Positions 1-8,437 of a stretch of 64,000 nt of DNA are shown in pieces. This DNA is from Fictibacillus terranigra. GTDB lineage: Bacteria > Bacillota > Bacilli > Bacillales > Fictibacillaceae. The stretch lies in NCBI RefSeq assembly GCF_030412265.1, contig NZ_JAUHLN010000001.1, forward strand, positions 1,302,001 through 1,366,000, read 5' to 3'. The notes below the pieces were generated by a model. It did not search any database and was not told where the DNA came from. It was given only the letters and a program-made list of their open reading frames with translations. Each line of letters starts with the position of its first letter. Position 1 is the first letter of the stretch. Position numbers and translations under genes: made by a program.

Positions 1-2
1 TC

Positions 3-1256
3 AAGGATGGAGTGCCGTTAACTGCTGGTACTTTCATGACAGGTAAATTCCCGTTCATGATGTTTGGGCTTCCTGCAGCCGCACTTGCTATGTATCACGA
101 AGCACGTCCTGAGCACAAGAAAGTTGTAGCCGGAATCATGGGTTCTGCTGCATTAACTTCTTTCTTGACAGGGATCACGGAACCGATTGAGTTTACATTC
201 TTATTTGTTGCACCCGTTCTATTCGGAATTCATGCCATCTTTGCCGGGTTGTCATTTATGACAATGCAGCTGTTAAATGTTAAAATCGGTATGACATTCT
301 CAGGTGGAATCATTGACTATCTTCTATTCGGAGTTCTGCCAAACCGTACAGCCTGGTGGCTGGTTATTCCAGTTGGTTTAGTTTTGGCAGTCATCTATTA
401 CTTCGGTTTCCGCTTCGTCATCCGAAAATGGGATCTTAAGACCCCAGGACGGGAAGTGGTGGATGATGAAGTTGAAACAAACGTCAGCGCAAGCAACGAA
501 GGTTCTTTAGCAGCCAACATCCTTGAAGGACTCGGCGGAAAAGAGAACATTAAAGACCTTGATGCATGTATTACACGTTTGCGTGTTGCTGTAAACGATG
601 CGAAAAATGTCGATAAAGATCGTCTGAAAAAACTTGGCGCATCAGGAGTGCTCGAAATGGGGAACAACATCCAAGCCATTTTTGGTACCCGTTCTGATAC
701 CATCAAGAGTGAAATCAAAGACATTATGGACGGTAAAGTAGTAGCAGCGAAAAAAGAACCGTTAACCGAAAAAACAGAAATGGAAGTTCCTGCACCTGCG
801 ATAGCTGAGCGTTTCGTTTCACCACTTGATGGGAAACTCATCCCTATTACGGAAGTGCCCGACCAAGTCTTCTCAGGCAAGATGATGGGTGACGGCTTTG
901 CTGTTGAACCTTCAAATGGAACGGTAGTATCGCCGGTAAACGGTAAAATCATCAATGTATTCCCGACGAAGCATGCGATTGGAATCGAATCCGATGGCGG
1001 CCGTGAAATTTTGATCCATTTTGGGATCGATACGGTCAAACTGAAAGGTGAAGGTTTCGAATCGTTTGTCAATGAGGGTGACATCATAGAACAAGGACAA
1101 GAATTAATGAAAGTTAATCTTGAATTTGTTAAAGAGAATACTCCATCAGTCATCACACCAATTGTGTTTACGAACCTTGCTGAAGGAGAAAGCATTCACC
1201 TTGAAAAAACAGGAACTGTGTCTAAAGGTGAAGAAGATATTATTACGATCAAATAA
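3..1256 (+). CDS. ptsG: PTS glucose-type transporter EIICBA, 3' part (5' end outside window)
   Basis: This is the C-terminal part of a membrane sugar permease that phosphorylates its substrate during uptake. The reading frame is open from the window edge, so the N-terminal half of the EIIC domain is missing. Counting from the valine codon at 12, the GITEPIEF motif of EIIC lies at about residues 54-61. The EIIB domain covers about 165-245, with the phosphorylated cysteine in DACITRL (C186). The EIIA domain covers about 265-410, with the histidines of TKHAIGI (H321) and LIHFGID (H336). Domain order C-B-A and the ptsH and ptsI genes directly downstream argue for glucose-specific PtsG. An N-acetylglucosamine permease of the same architecture is the main alternative. 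The upstream region, where a GlcT-type antiterminator target would lie, is not in the window. Confidence 0.9.
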   Translation, partial: KDGVPLTAGTFMTGKFPFMMFGLPAAALAMYHEARPEHKKVVAGIMGSAALTSFLTGITEPIEFTFLFVAPVLFGIHAIFAGLSFMTMQLLNVKIGMTFSGGIIDYLLFGVLPNRTAWWLVIPVGLVLAVIYYFGFRFVIRKWDLKTPGREVVDDEVETNVSASNEGSLAANILEGLGGKENIKDLDACITRLRVAVNDAKNVDKDRLKKLGASGVLEMGNNIQAIFGTRSDTIKSEIKDIMDGKVVAAKKEPLTEKTEMEVPAPAIAERFVSPLDGKLIPITEVPDQVFSGKMMGDGFAVEPSNGTVVSPVNGKIINVFPTKHAIGIESDGGREILIHFGIDTVKLKGEGFESFVNEGDIIEQGQELMKVNLEFVKENTPSVITPIVFTNLAEGESIHLEKTGTVSKGEEDIITIK

Positions 1257-1279
1257 AAATTACGAAGGAGTTATTAATC

Positions 1280-1546
1280 ATGGCAGAAAAAACATTTAAA
1301 GTAACAAGCGACTCAGGAATTCACGCACGTCCGGCAACAGTACTAGTAAACCAAGCAGGTCAATTCAGCTCTGACATTACTCTTGGCTACAACGGCAAAA
1401 ACGTAAACCTTAAATCCATCATGGGTGTAATGAGCCTTGGAATTCAAAGCGGATCTGAAATCACAATCAAAGCTGAAGGTTCTGATGCTGATGAAGCATT
1501 GGCTGCAATTGCAGATGTCATGAAAAAAGAAGGGCTTGGTGAGTAA
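1280..1546 (+). CDS. ptsH: Phosphocarrier protein HPr
   Basis: HPr carries phosphate from enzyme I to the sugar permeases in the cytoplasm. The 88-residue length is typical. His15 in GIHARPAT is the site phosphorylated by enzyme I. Ser46 in LKSIMGV is the site used by HPr kinase; HPr-Ser-P is the corepressor of CcpA in Firmicutes, which connects this gene with the cre-like sites upstream of ilvE. A ribosome binding site (GAAGGAG) lies about 10 bases before the ATG. The gene follows ptsG by 23 bases and its stop codon overlaps the ptsI start, so the three genes form one operon. Confidence 0.97.
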   Translation: MAEKTFKVTSDSGIHARPATVLVNQAGQFSSDITLGYNGKNVNLKSIMGVMSLGIQSGSEITIKAEGSDADEALAAIADVMKKEGLGE

Positions 1547-3258
1547 TGTCTGAAATCATTTCAGGTATTGCTGCATCAGCAGGCATTGCGATTGCTAAAG
1601 CATTTATTCTTGAAAATCCTGAATTAGCCATCGAAAAGAAGACGGTTGAAAATACCGGTCTTGAGGTTGAACGATTTTCAGCTGCGGTTGAAAAGGCCAA
1701 AGGCGAGCTTCAGGTGATCAAAGAAAATGCATTAAAAGAATTAGGGGAAGACAAGGCAGCGATTTTTGCTGCCCATCTTCTTGTCCTTGAAGATCCAGAG
1801 CTAATTGATGCGGTGAAAACCAAAATCCAGAATGAAAATGTAAACGCGGAAAGCGCGATGGATGAGATCTCAGGCATGTTCATCAACATGTTTGAGCAAA
1901 TGGATAACGAGTACATGAAAGAACGCGCTGCGGATATCCGTGACGTTTCCAAACGGGTGCTTGCTCATTTATTGGGTGTTCAATTCTCTTCTCCTGCCAG
2001 CATCTCAGAAGAAGTCGTAATTATTGCGGAAGATTTGACACCATCTGACACAGCTCAGCTTAACCGCAAGTTTGTCCTTGGTTTTGCTACGGATATCGGA
2101 GGCAGAACTTCTCATTCAGCGATCATGTCCCGCTCAATGGAAATTCCCGCTGTCGTAGGAACAAAAACCGTAACAGAGAAAATCTCAAGCGGTACGATGC
2201 TGATTATTGATGGACTGGATGGCAAGGTCATCATTGATCCATCGAACGAAGAACTCGGGATGTATAAGAAGAAACAAGAGGATTATAAAGCGCAAAAAGC
2301 AGAGTGGGCAAAATTGGTGAATGAAAAGACGACAACCGCAGACGGCCACCATGCAGAGCTTGCCGCGAATATCGGTACTCCTCAGGATGTTAAAGGCGTT
2401 CTTGAAAACGGAGCGGAAGGGGTAGGACTCTACCGAACCGAGTTCCTTTATATGGGCCGTGACCAGTTGCCTACCGAAGAGGAACAATTCAAGGCTTATA
2501 GAGAAGTTCTTGAAAAAATGGAAGGAAAACCTGTCGTCATCCGTACACTCGATATCGGCGGCGATAAAGAGCTTCCATATCTGGACCTTCCAAAAGAAAT
2601 GAACCCGTTCCTTGGGTTTAGAGCAATTCGCCTTTGCTTGGAGCAGCAAGATATTTTCAGGACCCAGCTTAGAGCATTGCTGCGTGCAAGTGCTTACGGT
2701 AATTTGAAAATCATGTTCCCGATGATTGCAACGTTAGTCGAATTCCGTTCAGCTAAGCAAGTTCTTCTAGAAGAAAAAGAGAAGCTTGTGAATGAAAATG
2801 TTTCCGTTTCTGATAACATCGAGATCGGAATCATGGTAGAGATTCCTTCGACTGCTGTTCTTTCAGACCGTTTTGCAAAAGAAGTTGATTTCTTTTCCAT
2901 CGGTACGAACGACCTTATTCAATACACAATGGCCGCTGACAGGATGAATGAAAGAGTTTCTTACCTTTATCAGCCATATAACCCGGCTATCCTAAGGCTG
3001 ATCCAAATGGTGATCAAAGCTGCCCATAAAGAAGGCAAATGGGTGGGAATGTGCGGCGAGATGGCTGGAGATCCGATTGCGATCCCAATTCTTTTAGGCC
3101 TTGGACTTGATGAGTTCTCCATGAGTGCGACATCGGTCCTTCCTGCGAGAAGCCAGCTTTCCAAACTTTCCAAAACGGAAGCAGAAAAACATGTGGAAAC
3201 GATCTTAAACATGGATATTGCGGAAGATGTTGTGAAGTTTGTAAACGAAAATTTCTAA
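1546..3258 (+). CDS. ptsI: PTS enzyme I (phosphoenolpyruvate-protein phosphotransferase)
   Basis: Enzyme I takes phosphate from phosphoenolpyruvate and passes it to HPr, the first step of PTS sugar uptake. The length of 570 residues is that of the family. The phosphorylated histidine is in [12 protein letters not shown] (about residue 190). The PEP-binding C-terminal barrel shows LYRTEFLY, the NDLIQYT segment and the catalytic cysteine in GMCGEMAGD near residue 500. The ATG overlaps the ptsH stop codon (TAATG), so translation is probably coupled. A strong terminator follows directly. Confidence 0.97.
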   Translation: MSEIISGIAASAGIAIAKAFILENPELAIEKKTVENTGLEVERFSAAVEKAKGELQVIKENALKELGEDKAAIFAAHLLVLEDPELIDAVKTKIQNENVNAESAMDEISGMFINMFEQMDNEYMKERAADIRDVSKRVLAHLLGVQFSSPASISEEVVIIAEDLTPSDTAQLNRKFVLGFATDIGGRTSHSAIMSRSMEIPAVVGTKTVTEKISSGTMLIIDGLDGKVIIDPSNEELGMYKKKQEDYKAQKAEWAKLVNEKTTTADGHHAELAANIGTPQDVKGVLENGAEGVGLYRTEFLYMGRDQLPTEEEQFKAYREVLEKMEGKPVVIRTLDIGGDKELPYLDLPKEMNPFLGFRAIRLCLEQQDIFRTQLRALLRASAYGNLKIMFPMIATLVEFRSAKQVLLEEKEKLVNENVSVSDNIEIGIMVEIPSTAVLSDRFAKEVDFFSIGTNDLIQYTMAADRMNERVSYLYQPYNPAILRLIQMVIKAAHKEGKWVGMCGEMAGDPIAIPILLGLGLDEFSMSATSVLPARSQLSKLSKTEAEKHVETILNMDIAEDVVKFVNENF

Positions 3259-3266
3259 TGCATAGT

Positions 3267-3323
3267 AAAGCTGATTTCCTGTTCATTGCCTTAACGCAGT
3301 GAACAGGAGTCGGCTTTTCTTCT
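3267..3323 (+). terminator. Rho-independent terminator of ptsGHI
   Basis: A roughly 20-bp imperfect inverted repeat (arms at about 3267-3287 and 3297-3316) is followed by a T-rich run. It starts nine bases after the ptsI stop codon and ends the PTS operon. Confidence 0.82.
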
Positions 3324-3334
3324 TATGCCGACTA

Positions 3335-3363
3335 TTGACAAGATTCAAGTTTTATTTTATTCT
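3335..3363 (+). promoter_or_regulatory. Sigma-A promoter of murI
   Basis: TTGACA at 3335-3340, a 17-base spacer and TATTCT at 3358-3363 lie just behind the ptsI terminator and about 120 bases before the murI start. The -35 matches the consensus fully and the -10 in four of six positions. Confidence 0.6.
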
Positions 3364-3484
3364 TTTGAAGGATTTTTTGTGTTAGAGCGGTGTGAATGAA
3401 GGATGCTATGAAACAGAGAGGAAATAGGCCTCTTGTTTGGGCATACAACATGAAAAGACACCGATAGAAAGAAGAGGCGAACAA

Positions 3485-4291
3485 ATGGATAAACCAATAG
3501 GCGTCATCGACTCAGGTGTAGGCGGTTTAACGGTTGCACGAGAAATCATCAGGCAGCTGCCAAAAGAAGAAATTTATTATTTGGGTGATACTGCACGCTG
3601 TCCTTATGGTCCAAGGCCAATGCAGGAAGTAAGGCAGTACACGCTGGAAATGATTGAGTTTCTTCTAAGCAAGGAAATTAAGATGCTTGTTATAGCCTGC
3701 AACACGGCGACGGCAGCTATACTGGATGAAGTGAAAAAAAGGCTCAGCATACCGGTCATAGGCGTTATACACCCTGGCGCGAGAACCGCCCTGAAAGTGA
3801 CGAGAAATCAGCAGATCGGCATTATAGGGACGATCGGTACGGTAAAAAGCGGGGCATATGAAAAGGCTTTAAAGAGCATCAAGGGCGATGTCATGGTTCA
3901 TAGCCTTGCCTGTCCTCCGTTCGTTCCGCTCGTCGAGAACGGAGAACTGACAGGAGAGGAAACGGCGCATGTGGTACACCGGGTGCTTCAGCCTTTAAAA
4001 GAAACACCGATCGATACGCTCATTCTCGGATGTACCCACTATCCGCTGCTGCGCCCGGTCATCCAACAAGTGATGGGTGAGGAAATCAAGCTGATCTGTT
4101 CGGGAGCAGAAACAGCCAGAGAGGCTTCCGCGATTCTAGATCACAGCGGGCTGCTGTACACAGGAGAACGAAAGCCGGTCCATGAATTCTTTTCCACTTC
4201 AGATAACGGGCATTTCCTTGAAATCGCCAACCTCTGGATGGAACAAAAAGTAGAACAGGTGCACTATATCAAATTAGGGCAAAACCATTGA
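3485..4291 (+). CDS. murI: Glutamate racemase
   Basis: Converts L-glutamate to the D-glutamate needed for peptidoglycan; the B. subtilis orthologue at this locus is called racE. The start chosen is the ATG at 3485, after the purine-rich stretch AGAAGAGGCG. An upstream in-frame start at 3437 would add 16 residues that the family does not have. The 268-residue protein shows the conserved [11 protein letters not shown] start and the two catalytic cysteines in ACNTATAA (C72) and LGCTHYPLL (C183). The final codons and the stop lie inside the first copy of a roughly 40-bp tandem repeat, so the C-terminal residues may have been altered by the repeat. Confidence 0.93.
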   Translation: MDKPIGVIDSGVGGLTVAREIIRQLPKEEIYYLGDTARCPYGPRPMQEVRQYTLEMIEFLLSKEIKMLVIACNTATAAILDEVKKRLSIPVIGVIHPGARTALKVTRNQQIGIIGTIGTVKSGAYEKALKSIKGDVMVHSLACPPFVPLVENGELTGEETAHVVHRVLQPLKETPIDTLILGCTHYPLLRPVIQQVMGEEIKLICSGAETAREASAILDHSGLLYTGERKPVHEFFSTSDNGHFLEIANLWMEQKVEQVHYIKLGQNH

Positions 4292-4395
4292 GTTTTTTTG
4301 TCATATATTTTTTTAGGACAAAACCATTGAGTGGTTTTTGTCATATATTTTTTTAGGACAAAACCATTGAGTGGTTTTGTCCTTTTATTTTTTTT
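4278..4395 (+). repeat. Three tandem copies of a ~40-bp terminator unit
   Basis: The segment AAACCATTGAGT with its flanks occurs three times, at about 4282, 4321 and 4361. Bases 4301-4320 and 4341-4360 are identical, which gives a 40-bp period between the last two copies; the first copy is one base shorter. Each unit contains the left arm, loop and T-rich tail of the same hairpin. Only the last copy has a perfect 10-bp stem. The first copy overlaps the end of murI. Confidence 0.9.
4356..4395 (+). terminator. Rho-independent terminator of murI (last repeat copy)
   Basis: GGACAAAACC (4356-4365) and GGTTTTGTCC (4373-4382) form a perfect 10-bp stem with a 7-base loop. It is followed by TTTTA and eight further T residues. 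Confidence 0.9.
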
Positions 4396-4402
4396 CGGAA
4401 TG

Positions 4403-4431
4403 GTCTAAACGGCGGGACAGCCCGTATACAT
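4403..4431 (+). promoter_or_regulatory. Possible sigma-E-type promoter of gerM
   Basis: GTCTAAA at 4403-4409, a 14-base spacer and GTATACAT at 4424-4431 resemble a mother-cell sigma-E promoter. The match is partial, but the position between the murI terminator and gerM fits, and gerM is a sigma-E gene in B. subtilis. Confidence 0.38.
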
Positions 4432-4461
4432 AGTAGTACAACCACTTGGGGAGGGAAAAGT

Positions 4462-5511
4462 ATGTACAAAAAAATGAGGGCAGGGGCACCGCTGCTGCTT
4501 CTATCAGTGTCACTGCTGATGGCGGGGTGCGGACTGGGGGGAGAAAAAACAGGAAATGAGCTCGATCCCCCGAAAGTGAACTACGTGAAAGAAGGCAAGT
4601 CCCTTGATAAAGAAACGGCTGCCAAAGAGAGCAAAAACTCTGTGAAGCGACAGCTGTTCTTATTGGACAGCAACGGGCTTGTCGTGCCCCAGATGCTGAA
4701 TCTGCCAAAATCGGGTACAGCTGCAAAACAAGTGTTAGAATACCTTGTGAAAGACGGTCCGGTATCCAATATTCTGCCGAATGGATTCCAGGCTGTGCTC
4801 CCGCCGGATACACAGGTGCTCGATGTAGTCGTTGGAAAAGACGGTACGGCAATCGCAAATTTTTCAAAAGAATTCAAGGATTACAGAGGGCAGGATGAGC
4901 AAAAGCTCTTGCAGGCGATTACTTTCACGCTTACTCAATTCGATACGATAAAAAATGTAAAAATCCAAATAGACGGCAAGGATCAGAAAGTCATGCCTGT
5001 CAATCATACACCGATTGATGAAGGAGTCAGCCGGGCTGACGGCATAAATATTGAAAATGGCGATGTAGTGAACATGAACAGCAGCGATACGGCTACTCTG
5101 TACTTCGTAGCGGACAATGGATCCCAGGAATATTACGTTCCCGTGACTCGGAGGATCGCTCAAAATGACAGCGATAAAATTACAGCAGCTGTTCAAGAAC
5201 TGATTCAAGGGCCAGGAGAACAAAGCCGGCTGCTGAGCGGATTCAGAAACGATGTGCAGCTTCTTGATACGCCTGTCGTTAAAAATGGTGTCGCCACACT
5301 TAATTTTAATAAAGCTATCCTGGATAATAAATCGGAAAATACAATTGATGATGCGGTACTTAAATCTATCGTATTGTCCTTGACAGAATTAAATGATGTG
5401 AAAAAAGTAGCCATTCATGTAAACGGAAGAACAAAACTTAAGTATGAAGACGGAAAGGCGATTACGGCTCCTGTTTCACGTCCATCAATGGTAAACACCG
5501 GTGAATTTTAA
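4462..5511 (+). CDS. gerM: Spore germination/sporulation lipoprotein GerM
   Basis: GerM is a mother-cell lipoprotein needed for sporulation and germination; in B. subtilis it helps assemble the SpoIIQ-SpoIIIAH channel between the two cells. The N terminus is a signal peptide with the lipobox LMAGC (cysteine near residue 23), so the protein should be lipid-anchored outside the membrane. Two GerMN domains follow, at about residues 62-165 and 210-325; both show the repeated pattern of a strand such as LYFVADNG followed by an LIQGP-type helix. The start has the ribosome binding site GGGGAGGG. It is followed by its own terminator, so it is probably monocistronic. Confidence 0.93.
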   Translation: MYKKMRAGAPLLLLSVSLLMAGCGLGGEKTGNELDPPKVNYVKEGKSLDKETAAKESKNSVKRQLFLLDSNGLVVPQMLNLPKSGTAAKQVLEYLVKDGPVSNILPNGFQAVLPPDTQVLDVVVGKDGTAIANFSKEFKDYRGQDEQKLLQAITFTLTQFDTIKNVKIQIDGKDQKVMPVNHTPIDEGVSRADGINIENGDVVNMNSSDTATLYFVADNGSQEYYVPVTRRIAQNDSDKITAAVQELIQGPGEQSRLLSGFRNDVQLLDTPVVKNGVATLNFNKAILDNKSENTIDDAVLKSIVLSLTELNDVKKVAIHVNGRTKLKYEDGKAITAPVSRPSMVNTGEF

Positions 5512-5535
5512 TCCATCAATAACTTGTGGTAGGAT

Positions 5536-5566
5536 AAAAGAGACGGCTCAAGCCTTCTCTTTTTTT
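5536..5566 (+). terminator. Rho-independent terminator of gerM
   Basis: AAAAGAGACGGCT pairs with AGCCTTCTCTTTT (one mismatch) and runs into a T tract. It lies about 25 bases after the gerM stop. Confidence 0.8.
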
Positions 5567-5606
5567 ATGATGATGAATATGAGCAGCATAACGCAGGAGG
5601 TTAATG

Positions 5607-6344
5607 ATGAGGAATGACGGAAGGGCTAACGATGAACTAAGGCCCGTAAAGATCGATAAAGATTACATAAAGCATCCTGAAGGCTCCGTTCTTATCACTG
5701 TAGGTGACACTAAAGTAATTTGTACAGCAAGTGTTGAAGACCGAGTCCCTCCATTTCTGAGAGGGCAGGGTAAAGGATGGATAACTGCCGAATATTCAAT
5801 GCTTCCACGCGCTACAGAACAGCGTACGATCAGGGAGTCCAGCAAGGGGAAAGTAACGGGGCGGACGATGGAGATTCAGCGTCTGATCGGCAGGGCGCTG
5901 CGTTCAGTCGTTGATCTGGCCAAAGTGGGAGAGCGGACGGTTTGGGTGGACTGCGATGTTATCCAGGCAGACGGCGGCACAAGAACCGCTTCCATTACCG
6001 GATCGTTTGTAGCGGTGGTTTTAGCGTTTGGAAAGCTGCTTGAGAATAAAGCGATTAAGCAAATGCCGGTAAAGGATTTTCTCGCGGCCACTTCTGCAGG
6101 GATTGATGAAAAAGAAGGAGCCTTGCTCGATTTGAATTATGCTGAAGATTCAACCGCCTCAGTAGACATGAATATTGTGATGACCGGAAACGGAGAATTT
6201 GTCGAACTTCAGGGAACAGGTGAAGAAGCCACCTTTTCCTATCAAGAGCTGCAAAAACTTCTAGATCTGGGTACGAGAGGCGTCACTGAATTAATTGGCA
6301 TTCAGAAGGAAGTGCTGGGTGATCTGGCGAAACTAATAAAGTAA
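5607..6344 (+). CDS. rph: Ribonuclease PH
   Basis: A phosphorolytic 3'-5' exoribonuclease that trims tRNA 3' ends. Two ATG codons are adjacent (5604 and 5607). The second is chosen because it is 6 bases from the AGGAGG and gives the familiar MRNDGR start. The 245-residue protein shows the RNase PH signature around [16 protein letters not shown], the [10 protein letters not shown] segment and the phosphate-binding [15 protein letters not shown]. rdgB and ysnB follow at spacings of 14 bases each, as in the B. subtilis rph-ysnA-ysnB cluster, so tRNA maturation and nucleotide-pool cleaning genes are probably cotranscribed. Confidence 0.96.
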   Translation: MRNDGRANDELRPVKIDKDYIKHPEGSVLITVGDTKVICTASVEDRVPPFLRGQGKGWITAEYSMLPRATEQRTIRESSKGKVTGRTMEIQRLIGRALRSVVDLAKVGERTVWVDCDVIQADGGTRTASITGSFVAVVLAFGKLLENKAIKQMPVKDFLAATSAGIDEKEGALLDLNYAEDSTASVDMNIVMTGNGEFVELQGTGEEATFSYQELQKLLDLGTRGVTELIGIQKEVLGDLAKLIK

Positions 6345-6358
6345 GGCAGGGATAGTCC

Positions 6359-6949
6359 ATGAAGGTACTGATTGCAACGAAAAATGAAGGGAAAGTAAAA
6401 GAATTCAAATTCATGTTCGCAGAACTTGGTATGGAAGTAACCTCGCTGCTGGATGTGGAAAACACGCCGGATGTTGAAGAAACGGGAACAACATTTTCTG
6501 AAAATGCAAAAATAAAAGCGGAAGAAATCTCGGTGCTATACAACCTTCCTGTAATCGCAGATGATTCAGGTCTTGTGATTGATGCATTGGACGGAAGGCC
6601 GGGGGTTTTCTCTGCCCGATATGCGGGAATGGAAAAGGACGATGACAAAAATATAGACAAGGTGCTCGATGAGATGCGAAGTGTGCCGCCGGAGGAACGC
6701 AGTGCCCGTTTTGTTTGTGCGCTCGCTGTGGCTAGGCCGGGAAAGGAAACATTGATTGTTGAAGGCTATTGTGAAGGCGAGATTGGCTATAAAAAAGTCG
6801 GAAGCAACGGATTTGGTTATGACCCAATCTTCTTCGTAAAGAACACTTCGTCTACAATGGCAGAGCTAACTAAAGAAGAGAAGAATAAAATCAGCCATCG
6901 CGCAAACGCCATGGCGAAGCTTAAGGATCAGATTCATCTGCTGTTTTAG
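6359..6949 (+). CDS. rdgB: XTP/dITP pyrophosphatase (RdgB/HAM1 family)
   Basis: Hydrolyses non-canonical purine nucleoside triphosphates (XTP, dITP, ITP) to monophosphates and so keeps them out of DNA and RNA. The 196-residue protein begins with the family motif LIATKNEGKVKEF, has the catalytic ADDSGLVIDAL and GRPGVFSARYAG segments, and the GSNGFGYDPIF substrate loop. It is the counterpart of B. subtilis ysnA in the same position between rph and ysnB. Confidence 0.95.
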   Translation: MKVLIATKNEGKVKEFKFMFAELGMEVTSLLDVENTPDVEETGTTFSENAKIKAEEISVLYNLPVIADDSGLVIDALDGRPGVFSARYAGMEKDDDKNIDKVLDEMRSVPPEERSARFVCALAVARPGKETLIVEGYCEGEIGYKKVGSNGFGYDPIFFVKNTSSTMAELTKEEKNKISHRANAMAKLKDQIHLLF

Positions 6950-6963
6950 GAGGTTAGCCAACT

Positions 6964-7482
6964 GTGAAAGTGTTAATTGTCAGTGACAGCCATGGATATA
7001 AAAAAGAACTCGAAATGATTAAAGACCGCCATCGCGATGAAGTACAAGCAATGATTCATTGCGGTGATTCTGAACTTACGGCCGACTCTCGTGAATTAAA
7101 GGATTTTATCACGGTGCAGGGAAATATGGATTATGCGGCCCCGGACCTTCCTACTGAAGCCATAGAGCTGATTGGGGACACATGCTTTTATGTTACTCAC
7201 GGTCATTTGTACAATGTAAAAATGTCGCTTGTATCTCTCACCTATAGGGGGGAAGAAACGGGAGCCAGGATTATTTGTTATGGACACTCCCATGCCGCGC
7301 ACAGTTTTGAAAAGAATGGCCATGTATATATTAACCCCGGGAGCATCAGAATGCCGAGGGAACGCTTTGAGAAAACGTATGCGGTCTGCGAGGTTGACGG
7401 CAGTTCGGTGACCGTATACTTTCTGGATCTTGAAGGGCAAGAAGTCGAAGACCTTAGAAGAGAATTTCAGTTTTCAAGCTAG
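6964..7482 (+). CDS. ysnB: YfcE/MJ0936-family metallophosphoesterase
   Basis: A small phosphodiesterase, 172 residues, starting at GTG with a good ribosome binding site (TAGGAGG). It has the binuclear-metal motifs of the family: a first aspartate and histidine in SDSHG, CGDSE, the GNMD motif, HGH near residue 80 and YGHSHA near residue 102. The physiological substrate is unknown for the B. subtilis orthologue YsnB, so only the phosphoesterase activity can be stated. It is the last gene of the rph cluster; no clear hairpin terminator follows before the repeat element. Confidence 0.88.
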   Translation: MKVLIVSDSHGYKKELEMIKDRHRDEVQAMIHCGDSELTADSRELKDFITVQGNMDYAAPDLPTEAIELIGDTCFYVTHGHLYNVKMSLVSLTYRGEETGARIICYGHSHAAHSFEKNGHVYINPGSIRMPRERFEKTYAVCEVDGSSVTVYFLDLEGQEVEDLRREFQFSS

Positions 7483-7498
7483 AGGATTGCGGGATGTA

Positions 7499-7683
7499 AT
7501 GTCTAGCTGCAGTGCCCAAGGCTGAAAACCGTATTTCATGTTTTCAGCGTAAGTCCTCGGAGGATAAAAAGTAAGATCTTCATCCTTGGTCGCTTCACTT
7601 TTACACCTCAACATAAAAAGCGTGTTGCTGTGTAAAAGCTCCAGTGCTTGTGGGACTTTAACGGGGCACTTTCGCTTTTCTTA
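7499..7683 (+). repeat. Intergenic structured repeat element of the type common in Bacillaceae
   Basis: The left end (GTCTAGCTGCAGTGCCC) and right end (GGGGCACTTTCGCTTTTCT) look like the ends of a repeat seen between genes in many environmental Bacillaceae; this recognition is from memory. The ends pair: AGTGCCC (7511-7517) with GGGGCACT (7663-7670). Inside there is a hairpin CTGAAAAC/GTTTTCAG (7522-7547). No protein is encoded. It could be a miniature mobile element or a structured RNA. Only one copy lies in this window. Confidence 0.5.
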
Positions 7684-7713
7684 TTGACGGGGAGATTTTT
7701 CTCCCCAAAACTG

Positions 7714-7742
7714 TTGACATGCTATAAAAGATATAGTATATT
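7714..7742 (+). promoter_or_regulatory. Sigma-A promoter of the tRNA genes
   Basis: TTGACA (7714-7719), a 17-base spacer and TATATT (7737-7742) lie about 42 bases before tRNA-Gly. Just upstream is a perfect 7-bp hairpin (GGGGAGA/TCTCCCC, 7689-7706) without a T tract. Confidence 0.75.
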
Positions 7743-7784
7743 TACTTATGTCGCTGATGCTAGCGGCGGCCAAGTTACCTACTT

Positions 7785-7858
7785 GCGGGTGTAGTTTAGT
7801 GGTAAAACAAGAGCCTTCCAAGCTCTGGTCGTGAGTTCGATTCTCATCACCCGCTCCA
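7785..7858 (+). tRNA. tRNA-Gly (anticodon TCC)
   Basis: The acceptor arms GCGGGTG and CACCCGC pair. The D arm is GTTT/AAAC, the anticodon stem AGAGC/GCTCT encloses CTTCCAA (anticodon TCC), and the T arm has the TTCGATT loop. CCA is encoded at 7856-7858. Confidence 0.96.
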
Positions 7859-8033
7859 TTTGCTATTTCTCACGTCGCAATGGAAACAAACAGGCAAGAC
7901 TTTTTTATACTGGAAAAGTCAAAGATTTGATTGATCATATGTTTTCCCCGAGGAAAACAAAACTGTGTGCCCGCAGCGCTCTGCAATCGCATGAAGTTGC
8001 ATTGCTAAGCGAAAAGGGCTCTAAAATACATAT

Positions 8034-8110
8034 GTCCCAGTAGCTCAGCCGGATAGAGCATACGCCTTCTAAGCGTACGGTCGGGAGTTCGAATCTCTCC
8101 TGGGACGCCA
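8034..8110 (+). tRNA. tRNA-Arg (anticodon TCT)
   Basis: The acceptor arms GTCCCAG and CTGGGAC pair. The D arm is GCTC/GAGC, the anticodon stem TACGC/GCGTA encloses CTTCTAA (anticodon TCT, reading AGA), and the T arm has TTCGAAT. CCA is encoded at 8108-8110. The 175-base stretch between the two tRNA genes holds nothing recognisable apart from a short GTTTTCC/GGAAAAC hairpin near 7940. Confidence 0.96.
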
Positions 8111-8128
8111 TCTAACTTACATATGCAG

Positions 8129-8177
8129 CACCTTTTCAGTACATCGATTAAATGTACTGGAAAAGGTGTCTTTTTTT
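8129..8177 (+). terminator. Rho-independent terminator after tRNA-Arg
   Basis: CACCTTTTCAGTACAT pairs with ATGTACTGGAAAAGGTG, with one bulged base, and is followed by a run of seven T residues. Confidence 0.93.
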
Positions 8178-8218
8178 GTGTTCTATTTACGCAGCTTGCA
8201 TGCGGGCCGTCCTTATTT

Positions 8219-8232
8219 TGTAAGCGCTTTAA
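8219..8232 (+). promoter_or_regulatory. cre-like CcpA site upstream of ilvE
   Basis: TGTAAGCGCTTTAA matches the cre consensus TGWAARCGYTWNCW in 13 of 14 positions. CcpA activates the ilv-leu operon of B. subtilis, so a positive carbon-status input here would be in line with that species. Confidence 0.6.
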
Positions 8233-8283
8233 AAATGTTTACAATTTCGGCGTTTGTCCTTGTTTTCTTTGATAAACAAAGAA

Positions 8284-8297
8284 TGTAAGCGGATACA
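8284..8297 (+). promoter_or_regulatory. Second cre-like site upstream of ilvE
   Basis: TGTAAGCGGATACA matches the cre consensus in 12 of 14 positions. Its centre is about 87 bases before the start point predicted from the promoter at 8343, close to where the activating cre lies in B. subtilis ilv-leu. Confidence 0.5.
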
Positions 8298-8342
8298 AAA
8301 AAACTGAATAAACAGAAAAATTTAATTTTTTAAAAAAGGTGG

Positions 8343-8371
8343 TTGACCTAGAACGAAAAGGGGCGTAACAT
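8343..8371 (+). promoter_or_regulatory. Probable sigma-A promoter of ilvE-ilvD
   Basis: TTGACC (8343-8348), a 17-base spacer and TAACAT (8366-8371) lie about 70 bases before the ilvE start. The stretch from 8178 to 8437 has no gene; it holds the two cre-like sites, an A/T-rich segment at about 8300-8335 and this promoter. Confidence 0.55.
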
Positions 8372-8437
8372 AATCAGCAATTATCAGGTTCTATTTAAAT
8401 ATTCGAACAATTCACGAAGAAGAAAAGGAGGATCACG

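Noticed and set aside
2185-2649. 154-codon minus-strand open frame inside ptsI
   Set aside because: It is the antisense shadow of a highly conserved gene; no ribosome binding site and no family resemblance.
7689-7706. Perfect 7-bp hairpin before the tRNA promoter as a terminator
   Set aside because: No T tract follows on either strand, so it does not fit a Rho-independent terminator.
7831-8043. 70-codon plus-strand open frame running from tRNA-Gly into tRNA-Arg
   Set aside because: It starts and ends inside tRNA genes, so it cannot be a normal protein gene.
8300-8335. Possible CodY box upstream of ilvE (A/T-rich AATTTT..AAAA stretch)
   Set aside because: The best alignment to AATTTTCWGAAAATT has four mismatches, which is expected in such A/T-rich DNA.
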